From NCBI RefSeq assembly GCF_902459505.1, contig NC_047095.1, positions 119,103,380-119,167,379 on the forward strand: a stretch of 64,000 bases of DNA, read 5' to 3'. Origin of the DNA: Geotrypetes seraphini. Lineage: Eukaryota; Chordata; Amphibia; Gymnophiona; Dermophiidae. Shown here piece after piece: positions 1-13,800 of this stretch. The stretch's first letter is position 1. Every line of letters begins with the position of its first letter. The notes under the pieces were generated by a model, which saw only the letters and a program-made list of their open reading frames with translations, was not told the DNA's origin and made no database searches. Position numbers and translations under genes: made by a program.

Positions 1-3000
1 GAAGAGGTGTTATGTATGTTGATTCTGCACTTACCTCCTCTGGAGAGGCCCCCCCTTGTCTCCACTTCTACCGGCGTCGTGATTGGTGCATCTGGTGTCC
101 CTAAAAAGGGTGCGGAGGATGCTTCTGCAAAATGCAAGTGCAGTTCCGGGGGAAAGTCATGTATCATCTAAGCACTCTAAAACAGATGCGCACAGAGCCG
201 CCCTGGCCACAGGTGACTTCTTTCCCCTGGAATTTGTGTACATGATGTATCAGGCTTTTCTGTGTAAAAAGGCCATAGTTCGCAGACTTGGTGCGGTTGA
301 GCATGGGGGGGGGTCTGCTATCAGCTGCTCATGCAGGGCCCCATAGCGCTCCAAGATCTGGACCGTTTTGGACTTCAAACTTGGCTCTTGAGCATGTGAC
401 ATTGACCGCTAGGGGCTATTTGTCTGCGGTCATCACTACACTCCTACGGGGTAAGCTGATATCTTCTGTGAAAGCCTGGATGTACTTTCAGTCTTGGTGC
501 GAGAGGGTTCAGATGGATCCCTCGGCCCCTTTGGTGGCACTGGTCCTGGACTTGCGGTTTCTTTGCTCTATGTTCAGATTGCAAGGCTCGTGTTTGGGTC
601 CTTCTACTCTCCAGGGTTCTCTGGCCTGGATGTTGTCCGCCTCTTGCAGGGAGCCTGAAGTCTCCTTTGCGGCTGCCTTGTCCAATGTGGAATTGGTACT
701 TGGTTCTTCAACTCGCTGACTCGTCTGCCCTAAGAACCTCTGGATCAGATCTCTTTGAAAGTTCGTACCATCACGACCATTTTCCTTGTAGCGATCACTT
801 CTGCACGTAGTTTCGGAGCTTCAAGCTCTGTTGTGCTGAGATCCTCTTTGCATCATGGATTCTGTGGTCCTCTTGAGAACGGTGCATTCCTTTCTTCCAA
901 AGGTGGTTTCAGCGTTCCATGTCAATCAGGAAGCTCAAAGTTTGCCTGCCTTTGTCCCTTCAGGCTCCAAGTCCAAGGACCGTGTTTTGCGGCCTCTGGA
1001 CATGAGGGTCTCCTTCTGAGATACCTGGAGACCATGAATGACTTCCGTCTTTCTGACCATCCGTTTGTGCTGGCGGGCCTGCCTCTAAGGCTACCATCTC
1101 TCAGTGGATCCATGCGGCAATTGCAGCTGCCTATGTATCAGCAAGGAAGAAGCCTCCCCTTGAGGTGAAAGCTCATTCTACCAGAGAAATGGCTTCCTCT
1201 TGGGCCAAATCGAAAGCTGTTTCTCCCGAGGATACTGGAAGGTGGCGAATGTTATGCTGATCTTCAAAAAAGGTTTGAGGGGAGATCTGGGAAACCACAG
1301 ACCGGTGAGTCTGACCTCGGTACCAGGAAAGATGGTAGAGGCACTGATAAAGGACCGCATCATTGATCACCTTGATGGACACAATCTGAGGACCAGCCAG
1401 CACAGCTTCAGCAAGGGAAAATCTTGCTTGACGAACTTGCTGCACTTCTTAGAGGGAGTAAACAGGCAGATAGACAAGGGCGAGTCGGTCGACATTGTAT
1501 ATCTGGATTTTCAGAAGGTTCCACATGGAAAATTGCAAACCATGGAATCAAGGGTGAAATACTCACATGGATTAAAAACTGGCTGGAGCAAAGGAAACAG
1601 AGAGTGGGGGTAAATGGACAATACTCGGAATCGAAGAGCGTCACCAGTGGGGTGCCGCAGGGCTCGGTGCTTGGGCCTGTGCTCTTCAACATCTTTATAA
1701 ACGATCTGGACATTGGTACGACGAGTGAGGTGAAGACAGGGGGATTGCGAAGATCTGCAACGTGACATAATCAAGCTCGAGAAATGGACTGACATGGCAA
1801 ATGAGGTTCAATGTGGATAAGTGTAAAGTGATGCATGTCGGTAACAAAAATCTCATGCACGAATACAGGATGTCCGGGGTGGTACTTGGAGAGACCCCCC
1901 AGGAAAGAGACTTGGGAGTTCTGATCGACAAATCGATGAAGCTATCCGCGCAATGCGCGATGGCAGCAAAACTGGCGAACAGAATGCTAGGAATGATAAA
2001 GAAGGGGATCACGAACAGATTGGAGGTTATCATGCCGTTGTACCCGGCCATGGTGCGCCCTCACCTGGAGTACTGCGTCCAGCACTGGTCGTCATACATG
2101 AAGGACACGGTATTACTCGAAAGGGTCAAAAGAGCGACTAAAATGGTTAAGGGCTGGAGGAGTTGCCATACAGTGAGAGATTGGAGAAACTGGGCCTCTT
2201 CACTCTTGAAAAGAGGAGACATGATCGAAACATTCAAAATACTGAAGGGAATAGACTTAGCAGATAGACAGATTGTTCACCCTCTCCAAGGTAGAGAGAA
2301 CGAGAGGGCAATCTCTAAAGTTAAAAGGGGATAGATTCTTTACAAATGTTCTTCACCCAGAGAGGGGTAGAAAACTGGAATGCTCTTCTGGAGGCTTTTA
2401 TAGGGGAAAACACCCTCCAGGGATTCAAGACAAAGTTGGACAAGTTCCTGCTGAACTGGAACGTATGCAGGTGAGGCTGGACTCATTTAGAGCACTGGTC
2501 TTTGATTTGGGGGCTGCCGCGTGAGCAGACTGCTGGGCACGATGGACCACTTGTCTAACCCAGCAGCGGCAAGTCTTATGTTCTTAAGGCGGCCACTTGG
2601 GCCTCTCTGCATACTTTCACAAAGTTCTACTGGCTTGATGTGGTGAGAAAGCATTATGCAACTTTTGGGGCTTCAGTCCTGGCGGCGAGCTCATTGCCCC
2701 CCCCCCCCCTCCGAAGTGCTGGGACTCCTTTGATATGTCCCTATGGTGTAGATTCCAGAAGTTATTGTACAATATTAGATTACTAGCTGCTAATCTTTTT
2801 TCTTGTAAATATCCTCTGGAATCTACACATCTGCCCAGACTTGTCTGTCTGATTTGCAGGTTGTCTGACCAGTAAACTGGTAAGCTAGATTTCTGTCCTT
2901 GATCAGCCTCTCTAAGAATTCCATTCTTGTTCCCTTATGTAAGGTCTTGAGGGTCCTCTTGCCCCCTTCTGATAGCAGGCTGTCTCCTTTATCCATATTT

Positions 3001-3345
3001 ATGCTGTTTTCAATTTGTTTAATATTCAAATTTGTTGTTATACAAAGTTTGGCCTTAGGGCTCTATTTGTTTACAATTGTTCATGAGCAGATTTGATATG
3101 TAGCGGGGAGTCCCCCCATACCCCCTCTCTTTTCTTTCCTGTTTTGTGATATAGCTCTTCCTGGCTTGGGCATTGACTGGATATCCAGGGGTAAGTTACA
3201 GGAGAGGGAGGGGCTAGAAATTTGTTTCAAATTCCCTACAGTTTCCAGGCGGGAAAAGATAAATGACCCTAAGTTGTAGATTCCAGAGGCTATTTACAAG
3301 AAAGAAGATTAGCAGAGGTAAGTAACCTTAATCTTTTGTTCTAGC
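1..3345 (+). mobile_element. DIRS-type retrotransposon relic, split by a CR1 insertion
   Basis: Fossil copy of a DIRS (tyrosine-recombinase) retrotransposon on the plus strand, broken in many places and clearly old. The left part (about 1-1232) holds decayed coding sequence resembling the tyrosine recombinase of the better copy at 4895-10751, for example a stretch reading FLVAITSAR near 780. A CR1 LINE occupies about 1233-2586. Recombinase-like coding then resumes (AATWASLHTF, from about 2587). An internal complementary region lies at about 2747-2825 and a matching terminal repeat at about 3274-3345, the typical DIRS layout. The 5' part lies outside the window. Confidence 0.8.
1233..2586 (+). 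mobile_element. CR1 LINE fragment (RT plus 3' end)
   Basis: Reverse transcriptase fragment with CR1-type blocks in order: RPVSLTSVPGK near 1300, [15 protein letters not shown] near 1400, [19 protein letters not shown] near 1640, and the C-terminal PHLEYC and LFTLEKR-like blocks to about 2300. It ends in the CR1 tail ATGTTCTTA at 2578-2586. Several frame changes make it inactive. It sits inside a DIRS relic, so it is younger than that relic. Confidence 0.9.
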
Positions 3346-4484
3346 CTGGCCTTATGGGAGTCAAGCTGAAAGAAGGAAAGGGAAAAAAAAAACCCCAACA
3401 CAATTGTACGTCCATCCTGCATTTGCTCGAGATAAGGAAATACTAACTAGCTCCAGGCTGCACCTTCCATTATACTGGAGAGATCACTGAAAATGTGTGT
3501 TCTCTTTCTACCTCCATCTTGTTAGATATGGAAATACAACCCACTGGTGTGGTCTGGTCTTACTGGACCATATGGACCAGCAGATTAATTCTTTAATTTT
3601 CATACATTTTATAAATTTTAATTAATATTGGCTTCCTTGTAGAACATAGACAGTTAAGAACTTGCAAACAACCACTGTGCCCATGACGGATTTTATTAAC
3701 ATTCCATTCTTTTAAGGTTAATTATGAAAACATAGGTAAGTGGGTCCAACACAGAGAAAAAAATAGTCTTTGCTCTGGAAACAAAAATATTTAATCAAAA
3801 TTACACTGACCATCAGGGAAAAAAAATACTTTCAAAGGATTAAAAAAAAAAAAAAAAATCTTAAATACTTGCTTTGACAAAATCATTTGTGCATAACCCT
3901 ACATTTAAAAAAAAAAACAACCCACAGATGGTTTTCTACATAACAGGTGCCAGCAGTTCCACATTTTAGCCCCCTAAATCCATACCCTGCACAACTTTAC
4001 TAGGTTTTGGGGTTTTCTTAAACCAAGCTTAAGTGAGCTGGCTCAGGGTGGAAAACCTATGTTTTTGCAGTTTTATGCTTAGAACCAAGGCTCTTGTCTC
4101 CATTTCCATTCGGTGCAGCCACAAGAAACCTAATTTACCACCCAATCTTAGAATTACCAGAACACACACAGTTTGGAGATGCTGTGCAACATCGAAAAGT
4201 TGCTTATTAAGCATTATATTTGCCATGTCATGGTTTACTAAGGAAGTGAGGGGGTTTTCCACACACATTTTCTTCATCATTTTTATGGTGCCTCGCTTCT
4301 GTGAAGTCCCAGCTGTAGGAGTAGGGGATGGCTATCTAACCTCAAATGCTGCCGCTGTGGCTTTGTGAATATGTACAACGTTGCCCCCTCTCAAAGTAAA
4401 TCAGAAAGTCTAAATTGAAAAGGGGAGGAGGAAAACAAACAGATATGCTGAAAAGGGAGAAACAAATACAGCACAGACAGCTGA
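3346..4484. other. AT-rich intergenic DNA, no gene recognised
   Basis: No coding exon, RNA gene or clear repeat seen apart from short A-runs near 3840 and 3908. In human, PRRC2A ends tail-to-tail with BAG6, so part of its 3' UTR could lie here, but nothing in the sequence proves it. Confidence 0.4.
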
Positions 4485-4879
4485 AGAGAAGACATGGCAG
4501 GAGGTTTATTTTTCTACATGACTAATCAAAGGTGTGCATCTTCTGTATGAAAACATACAGATTAAAATAGGGCAAAAAAGAAAGAAAGAAGGGGGAGGAG
4601 AGAGCAAGACAGCAAACCAGGTAAATATTGCGAGCTCTGTCAATCCTACAACTGGTCTGGTGAGGCAAAATGCATATGGCTTCCCCAGAATTCTGTCCTG
4701 CAGGTGTGTTTTGGTTAAAAATAAATAGCGGCATGGTGAGAAGATGTGGAACAACCTTCGGCCTTCTGGGTGCTTTAGAGGCACTAGGAGTCTTCCTCAA
4801 AGGCTCGATGTGTGTTGGGAAACCGCTGGGCACTGTAGCTGGGGTCCTCTCGGACTCTCTTCTGGATATCCAAACGCAG
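4485..4879 (-). CDS. BAG6: BAG6 exon 26: C-terminus and 3' UTR
   Basis: The acceptor TTTCTTTTTAG ends at 4880. The exon then reads [20 protein letters not shown] and ends RAFEEDS, followed by a TAG stop at 4784-4786 (minus strand), closely matching the human C-terminus. The 3' UTR continues leftwards about 300 bases to an AATAAA signal at 4510-4505 (minus strand), so cleavage is expected near 4485. The DIRS at 4895-10751 begins only 15 bases upstream of this exon, so the branch point for the last splice must lie inside the element. Confidence 0.95.
4505..4510 (-). terminator. BAG6: BAG6 polyadenylation signal
   Basis: Plus-strand TTTATT reads AATAAA on the minus strand, about 275 bases after the BAG6 stop codon. 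It is the first consensus signal downstream of the stop. The cleavage site is inferred to lie about 15-25 bases further left. Confidence 0.7.
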
Positions 4880-7800
4880 CTAAAAAGAAAAGAAAGGAGA
4901 AATTAGGTTCTTACCTGCTAATTTACTTTCTTTTAGCTTCTCCAGACCAGTAGAGGTTAACTTTACGAATGGGGTATATATCTAATCATGACCAGCAGGT
5001 GGAGACTGAAAACAAAACTTTGGGACAGTATATCCTAGCCCCTCCTCTCTATTTCCCTCAGTCTGCCGAATAGCCAAGCAGAACCAAGAACTGGAAAACA
5101 ACAGAGAGAAAAAACAATACTCCGAAAGGAGTAACAAATAACAAAACCCAATATGCTGTTGGAAAATGCAGAGGAGAAATTCCCGAAGGAAGAATGTCCC
5201 CACAGCTCGCCAGCTAAGCCAGCCGAGCCACAGCCGCTGTTCTTCAATTCTCCCCGGCCCTAGAAAAATACTAGAACCCGCAGCAAAAAACCAAAAAGTG
5301 CCCGCGCAACAGCCCCAACAACAACAACAACAGACAGGGTGGGGACCTCTACTGGTCTGGAGAAGCTAAAAGAAAGTAAATTAGCAGGTAAGAACCTAAT
5401 TTCTCCTTCTTTAGCACTCTCCAGACCAGTAGAGGTTAACTTTACGAATGGGACGTACCAAAGCAGTCCCTCTCACGGGCGGGACCCCCGAAGGGCCGAT
5501 ACCAGTACACGCTCACCGAACACCGCGTCCCGACGCGCCTGCACATCAACCCGATAATGACGAACAAAGGAATGCAAGGAGGACCAAACCGCAGCCTTAC
5601 AAATATCCACAGGAGGCACGAGCGACGACTCAGCCCAAGAAGCCGCCTGACCCCGAGTGGAATGAGCCTTGAGAAACTCCGGAACAGGCTGCTGTTTCAG
5701 AAGATAAGCGGAAGCAATCGTCTCCTTGATCCAGCGCGCAATAGTAGCCTTAGAAGCGCCAGCTCCCCGACGAGGACCCGCCAGGAGGACAAAGAGACGA
5801 TCGGACTTCCGGAATTCCTGGGTCCGCTGCACATAAGAGCGAAGGACCCGACCGACATCCAACTTGCGCAGCTGCCGTTGCTCAGAAGAGCCCTCCCGAC
5901 CACCCAAGACCGGGAGAACCACCGATTGATTGACATGAAAAGGAGAAACAACCTTAGGCAGAAAGGAAGGAACAGGCCGCAAGACGACCCGCTCCCTAGA
6001 AAACTCCAAGAAGGGAGTCCTACAAGAGAAAGCCTGCAGCTCAGAAACACGCCTAGCAGAAGTAATGGCCACCAAAAAGACCGCCTTCAAAGTAAGGTCC
6101 TTCAAAGAACAGGCGTCCAACGGCTCGAAAGGCGGACGCACCAATACAGAAAGAACCAGATTAAGATCCCAAGAGGGAACCGAGGGCCGTAGGGGAGGCC
6201 TAAGCAACTTGGCCGCCCGCAAAAACCTAATCACATCAGGAAGAGCCGATAAACGCTGACCTGACACCAACCCTCGAAAAGCCGACAGGGCCGCAAGATG
6301 AACCCGGAGAGAAGACCAAGCCAGGCCTCTATCCAGACCGTCCTGCAAGAACTCCAGAATGTTAGGCAGAGAAGCGCGAAAAGAGGTCACTCCCCGCGCC
6401 CGACACCATTCCTCAAAGAGACGCCAGACCCGCACATAAGCCCGAGAGGTAGAAAGCCTCCGGGACCCCAACAGTGTAGAGATCACCTTGTCTGAATATC
6501 CCTTCTTGCTAAGGCGACCCCTTTCAAGAGCCACGCCGTAAGACAGAAGGGAGACGGGTCGAACATGGGAATGGGACCCTGCATCAGCAGGTCGTCCGAG
6601 AGAGGCAGAGGAAGAGGATCCGCTACCAGGTGCCTCACCAGATCCGCATACCACGGACGGCGAGGCCAATCCGGCGCCACCAGCACCACCAAACCCGGAT
6701 GGTAAACAATGCGAAGAAGCACTCTGCCCACCAGCGGCCAAGGAGGGAATACATACAACAGCCCCTCCGTTGGCCACTGCTGGACCAGAGCATCCAGACC
6801 CTCGGCCAGACCGTCCCTGCGACGACTGAAGAAGCGGGGCACTTTGGCGTTGCCACCCGTGGCCATCAGGTCCATCAGGGGCTGCCCCCAAGCCTGCACT
6901 ATCAACTGAAACGCCTCGGCGCCGAGACACCACTCTCCTGGATCTAGGAAGTGACGACTGAGGAAGTCTGCCTGAACATTTTCTACTCCGGCTATGTGAG
7001 AGGCCGAGAGGTCCAGCAGATGGGATTCCGCCCAAACCATGAGCAGAGCCGCCTCCTGCGCCACCTGAGTGCTCTTGGTGCCCCCCTGACGATTGACATA
7101 AGCCACCGCCGTGGCATTGTCCGACAGCACTCTGACCGACTTGCCCCGCAACAGGGAGTGGAAAGCCAACAGCGCCAGACGGACCGCTCTGGTCTCCAAC
7201 ACGTTGATCGACCAGGCGGCCTCCTCCGCGGACCAGGTGCCCTGAGCTGAGTGACCCAAACACTGAGCCCCCCAACCCAGGAGACTCGCATCCGTCAGGA
7301 GCACCGTCCACTGCGGGAGATCCAGACCCACCCCCTGAACTAGGTGAGGGGTCTGGAGCCACCAACGCAGACTGCAGCGCGCCAAGCCTCGCAGGGGAAC
7401 CGGAACATCCATCCCGTGCCTCTGGGGAGACCACCTCCGGAGCAGAGCATACTGGAGAGGACGCATGTGGGCCCGCGCCCACCTCACCACGTCCAGGGAC
7501 GCCGCCATCGACCCCAAAACCTGGAGGAAATCTCGCGCCCGAGGACACCGGGACGCCAAAAGCAGGCGAATCTGAGATTGCAATTTGCTCACCCGGCCCT
7601 CTGGGAGGAAGACCTTCCCCAAGGAGGTGTCGAACAGCACCCCTAGGTACTCCAGACGCTGAGCCGGGACCAACCGACTCTTGGAAAGGTTGACCACCCA
7701 GCCCAGCGACCGGAGAAACTCCACCACCCGAGCAGTAACCCGGGAGCTTTCCTGCAACGACTTTGCCCGAATTAACCAGTCGTCCAGGTAGGGGTGTACC

Positions 7801-10800
7801 AGGATGCCCTCCGACCGCAATGCTGCCGCGACGACCACCATCACCTTGGTGAACGTCCGAGGAGCCGTGGCCAGCCCAAAGGGAAGCGCACAGAACTGAA
7901 AGTGCCGACCCAAGATCGCAAAGCGCAGGAAACGCTGATGAGAGGCCCGAATGGGAACATGCAAGTAGGCCTCCGTCAGATCGAGAGAAGTGAGAAACTC
8001 CCCCGGCTGAACCGCCAGAATGACCGACCGCAGAGTTTCCATACGGAAAGAGGGAATCTTGAGAGCCCTGTTGACCCCTTTCAAATCGAGGATGGGCCGA
8101 AAAGTCCCCTCCTTCTTGGGCACCACAAAGTAAATGGAGTACCTGCCCGTGCCCCACTCCGGAGGGGGCACCGGAACAACTGCCCTGAGATCTAGCAAGC
8201 GCTGAAGGGTCTGGCGAAAAGCCTGCGTCTTCCCCGGAGTCTGACATGGAGAAGCGAGGAAAAAATCCGGTAGAGAGCGGGCGAACTCCAGGGCATAACC
8301 GTCCCGCACCACCTCCAGGACCCACTGATCGGACGTGATCTCGGCCCATTTGGGGAAAAAGTCGCGCAGCCGGGCCCCCACCGGAACCAAAGGGGGCGCC
8401 GGCAAGGCGTCATTGTGCAGGACGGGAAGCGGGGGAACCGGCGGAGGGATTCCCTGCCCCCCGACGGGCCCCCCGAAAGGGCTGCATACGCTGGAAGAAC
8501 CGACCCCGGGAAAATCCCGGAGACTGGAAAGAAGCAGCCCCACGCCCAGGGCGATACTTGCGAAAATCCCGCAAACGCCCCCGGGCCGCACCCCCCCGAG
8601 ACGCCGGGCGGGCACGGTCCTCCGGCAGACGGGGAACTTTCGAGTCCGACAGAGTCTGAATCAACTTATCCAAGTCCTCTCCAAACAAAAACGACCCCCG
8701 AAAGGGAAATTTAGTAAGCTTAGCTTTGGACGCAGCATCCGCCGCCCAAGCGCGCAGCCACAACACACGCCTTGCGGCCACGCCAAAAGCCATAGACTTA
8801 GCCGAGATCCGCACCAAGTCATAGAGAGCATCCGAGAGGAATGAGGCCGCCATCTCAATCTTCGCAACCTCCTGATCCACCAGAGACCAGTCGTCAGACT
8901 CTCGATCCAAGACCCGCTCCGCCCACCGAAACACGGCGCGAGCGACCAGTCCCCCACAAATAGCCGCCTGGACCCCAAAGCCAGAGACCTGAAAATTTTG
9001 CTTAAGGAGGCCCTCCAATTTGCGCTCCTCAGGATCTCGCAAGGCAGAACCGCCCTCAACAGGCACGGTATGCCGCTTGGAAATTGCCGAGACCACCGCA
9101 TCCACGACCGGCGAAGCTAACGTAGCCCGATCCCCTTCAGGAATGGGATACAGGCGAGCCATGCTGCGCGCCAGCCGAAACGGCGTCTCCGGCGTTTTCC
9201 ACTGCTCCAGGATAATATCCCGAATATCCTGATGCATAGGAAAAGAGCGGGAAACGGTACGGATCCCCCGCAACAGGGGGTCCCCCACACGCGGAGTCTC
9301 CGGCGGCGCGTCCTCAAAACGCAAGACCGAAGAAACCTGCTGAATAAGGTCAGGCAACTCATCTTTCTGAAAAAGACGCACCACAGACGCCTCGTCACTG
9401 GAGAACGGGAAATCCGACAACCCGCCGCCAGCTTCCGTCCCCTCCAGAGAGTCCTGGAATTCCTCAGAAGGGTCCAGGTCCTCCTCCAGACCGACCCGTT
9501 CCTCCGACCACAAATTCTCGTCCCACGACACCCGCGGACGCTTGGACAAGGGAGGCGGCGGAGGGGACGTCACGCCAGACGAAAGAGGCAAAGCCGCAGG
9601 AAGCGCGGAGGAAAAACCACCCCCCGAGACCCCCTGGGCGCAACCGGGACCCCCAGCCGCCTGAAAATAGGCTCTGCATAAAGAAAAGAAAAATTCAGGA
9701 GAAAACCCCCCCGAGGGTCCCAAGGGACTCCCTGCCACAGCAGGGGACCCAGCAGAACCTTGCCCCTGCATAGTCAAAACAGGGGGAAGGTCACCTGAGG
9801 TGGAAGACAAAATGGAGGGGCCAGACAGAGAAGATGGCGTCTTTCCCGCCAAAACAGCTCCCTCCACAGCCTGCAGCGGCTGAGAGACCTGAAAAGTCTC
9901 AGCCGCTAAAACAGGCAAGCCGGCATCAGCTGTCAAAATATCAGCTGAGAGGGAATCCTCAAAAACCCGACCGTCGGCGGCTCGGGGAATCCCTCCGTGG
10001 GCGGACGGAGAAGACCGGGCTTCTCCTCCGTTCCCTGCCGACTCGCGAGGCACCATCGGCGGGGAGCTCTGGGCGCCTGCAGCCGCTGCCGACGGAGCTC
10101 CTCCACCGCACCGGCCTGAACAGCGCTTGCACAGGCCGGCCGCGAGTGCCTCGCGTCTGGAGCACAATGAGCACTTTTTCCCTTTAGAAGTGCTCATTGC
10201 TCCATACGCGACCTAGCTGTAAAAAAGTGCCGGTTAGTTGAAAAAATACAGTAAAATACAGTTTTCTTAAAGGGATACAACCCTCCAGACCAGCACTACC
10301 TCAGGATTTTTTTTTTTTTTTTTTACAGAACAGACTCCACAGGCTCTCAAAGCAATAGTCTTGCTTGATTTAGGGGGCAAGGCTTATTGCTGAGGCTCCT
10401 CTAAAAAAATGTGGGGAGGTGGAGGAAGTGGGGGGAGGGACCCCGCTCGTGACCCGCCGGGTTTGACACCCCCGAGGTCGGACGAACCCCCAAACAGAGT
10501 CCGTCCAAGCTCCGTCCGGCTAAAAACAGGGACAATAAACCCCTTAAACAAATTCCAACAGCCCTACCAAGGGAGATGGGTACAGATCACTCAACACCTG
10601 CTGGAGACTGAAAGAAGACTGAGGGAAATAGAGAGGAGGGGCTAGGATATACTGTCCCAAAGTTTTGTTTTCAGTCTCCACCTGCTGGTCATGATTAGAT
10701 ATATACCCCATTCGTAAAGTTAACCTCTACTGGTCTGGAGAGTGCTAAAGAATATAATTTGTATATTGAACACCAGCCCAAAATACTAAGGGCAAAGTGG

Positions 10801-13800
10801 GTAACAGAGAATAAAAGATAGAAAAACATTTTCAAAGCCCTCCTAAAATGCAAATCATTATTAGTAATAAAGGAAATAAGTTTGAACAATGAGGAAGACA
10901 AACAGTTATGCCCAAAAACACCCGACACCTCCCCTTCCAGAGGTCCACCTTTAATCCATGCTGTTGTTTCCCCTCCCTCCCCCAAGTAATACATCTAACC
11001 ACTCTTCCTACCTTTTGGGGATCCCCTGAAGGCCCAATTCTAGTGCTGGCTCATGGTGGGGTGGGGGGGATTGCACACCTAGGTCATGACTCCAAATGCA
11101 GATTTTGCAATCTTGTTAGGGATTGTGAGCCCCCGGGCTTAAGCAAAAGCAGATCTAAACACATTGGAGTGGTAGATTCAGGGGCAATGTTAGGAAATTC
11201 TACTTTACGGAGAGGGTAGTGGATGCCTGGAATGCGCTCCCGAGAGAGGTGGTGGAGAGTAAAACTGTGACTGAGTTCAAAGAAGCGTGGGATGAACACA
11301 GAGGATTTAGAATCAGAAAATAATATTAAATATTGAACTAGGCCAGTACTGGGCAGACTTGTACAGTCTGTGTCTGTGTATGGCCGTTTGGTGGAGGATG
11401 GGCTGGGGAGGGCTTCAATGGCTGGGAGGGTGTAGATGGGCTGGAGTAAGTCTTAACAGAGATTTCGGCAGTTGGAACCCAAGCACAGTACCGGGTAAAG
11501 CTTTGGATTCTTGCCCAGAAATAGCTAAGAAGAAAAAAAATTAAAAAATTTAAATTGAATCAGGTTGGGCAGACTGGATGGACCATTCGGGTCTTTATCT
11601 GCCGTCATCTACTATGTTACTATGTTTTTATCACTAGACCTTAAAAGGTGGGAGAATCAGCTAGTCAATGTATCATTTCTTCCTCCTGCCAGATTCGTTC
11701 CAGGAAAGCAGGCCTTCTGAAATGTACAGCCCAGTCCACCCCAGCTCCAAGTCCAAATGAATCAGCAATGCTTGTCTTTCTCATCTCCAAACACAATTTA
11801 GCCACCCATTGGGCCCCACCTGAGAAATGCCCACATCTCGCCAGCTACTTCATACCTGCTCTCTGTAGCTGCCTTGCACCTCGGGATCCTCCAGGTCCTG
11901 AGTTAAACTCTCTGTGCTCGTCAATGGTTTGATGCCAGCTGCTTTTGTCGCTTTACTCACTGCCTCAGAAAGTGACAGCTGGGGGCCATCTCCCTGCATT
12001 GTCTGTAGGTCAGATATGCATAAAATTATATGTGGGGGAAATTAACAGAAGGGGCAGAAAAGGAAGGGGGAAGAAGTGAAGTGGGAATGTGTTTTTTGTC
12101 TGGCCCTTCCGGCTTGTTAAATTCCCATCAGTCTGGACCTCAAGGTTTGCTCCTCTCTGCTGCAGGCTTGAGAATATGCTACAAGCTCTCTTCAACCAAA
12201 AGCAGCTATCAAAAGTTTTGCTCAACTGGGTAGGCCGAAAAATGGTGACATCCCTCAGAACATTAATACTTGAGAAGGGTTGGACCAAACTGGAGGAAAA
12301 ACTTTTTTTTTTTTATAACAGAACCCCGTTTATCCATACCACCCCACTCATGATTTCACGGGTCCCCACCATATCTCCTTTCCATCTTCGGCTTTTCCTC
12401 ATTCCGTTCACTTTATCATTTTGGTTGCCTTTCTCTAACTCTTCACTGAGATATAACACAGAGTTGAAGTGATACTCCCTATGCCTTTTTGTTTTTTTTT
12501 GCCAGGCACTGCCCATAGAGCTGAAAATTTCAATGTATTGTTCACAATAATTCCAAGATCCTTTTCCTGGGTATTGATATCTAATATGGAGCCTGGACTT
12601 ATCTTATGTAGCCTTTGCCTTTCTCCACATTAAATGCCACCTGCTATTCTGATGCCCATTTCTTCAGTCTGGTGAGGTCTTTCTGCCATTTCTCCCAATC
12701 TTGCTGGTTCATAGACAAAACCGCCGAAGACAAAGGTGCGCGCCGACAACTGAGCACAAGATGGAAACGCGCACTGAAGAAAAAGAGTGTTTTTAGGGGC
12801 TCCGATGGGGGGTTTTGTTGGGGAACCCCCACACTTTACTTAATACAGATCGCGGCGGCATTGTGGGGGGTTTGTGGGGTTGTAACCGCCCTCATTATAC
12901 TGGAAACTTAACTGTTTCCATGTTTTTTAGGGAAAAAGTGAAGTTTTCAGTAAAATGTGGGGGGTTACAACCCCCCAAACCCCCCACAACGCAGCGCGAT
13001 CTGTATAAAGTAAAGTGGGGGGTTCCCCCCCCCACACCCCCGTCGGAGCCCTTTAAAACAGTCATTTTCTTCGGCGCGCGCCTTTGTCCCGGCGCGCTTT
13101 TGACCTGACATCATCTTGCTTGCGTTTTAACTATTTTAAAAATGTGCCAATGACACAAAATTATTCTAATTACATCTTTGATGCTCCCGTTTGCACAAAA
13201 GAACATAATAGCTTTACTGGTTCAAACCAATGGTCCATCTAGCCCAGTATCCTGTCTTCACAGAGGCCAATCCAAGGCACAAGTACCTGGAAAAACCCAA
13301 ATAATAGCAGCATTCCATGCCACTGATCTAGGGCAAGCAGTGGCTTCTCCCATGTCTGTCTCAACAGCAATTTATGGACTTTTCCTCCAGGAACTTGTCC
13401 AAACCTTTTTTTAAACCCAGCTCTTACCACATCTTCTGGCAATATATTCCAGAGCTTAACTATTCTCTGAGTGAAAAAATATTTCCTCCTATTGGTTTTA
13501 AAAGTATTTCCCTATAACTTCATTGAGTTTGCCCTGGGGCACAACCTCTGTTTACCCCTTCTCCCCAGAGATAGCTGACCAGTCTGCTCTATTTTCTACC
13601 TTTTAACCATTTCACAGTCCACAGTAGGAGACCGTCTTCTATATCATGCCTTTTTCATTTTCTGAAAATCATAGACCACCTCACCCTTAAATAACTTCAA
13701 AAAATTCTGGTGGATTAGTAAGGCACAATTTCCATTTGCCAAGCCCATGCTAGCTCTCCCCTATTAAACAATTCAAGAATATCTATCTTATGCTCCCTCC

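Larger units (their letters stand above)
4895..10751 (-). mobile_element. DIRS retrotransposon, looks near full-length
   Basis: A DIRS-family (tyrosine-recombinase) element of about 5.86 kb in the last BAG6 intron, same strand as the gene. Inverted terminal repeats: left about 4895-5050, right about 10640-10751, both containing the sequence around CCAGACCAGTAGAGGTTAAC or its complement. An internal complementary region at about 5340-5470 joins copies of both termini, as DIRS elements have. Three long open frames are present: a gag-like ORF, an RT/RNase H ORF and a tyrosine recombinase ORF. The close match of termini and internal copy suggests a young insertion. It looks whole by eye; activity cannot be judged. 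Confidence 0.92.

Noticed and set aside
3346-4484. PRRC2A 3' end
   Set aside because: Expected by synteny, but no coding similarity or convincing polyadenylation signal on the plus strand was found.
6700-8349. N-terminal two thirds of the 958-codon DIRS frame as a separate protein
   Set aside because: It overlies RT/RNase H in another frame and shows only Gly/Ser-rich, domain-free sequence.
5557-9681. Plus-strand open frames of 100-211 codons across the DIRS
   Set aside because: They are antisense shadows of the three DIRS frames on the minus strand.
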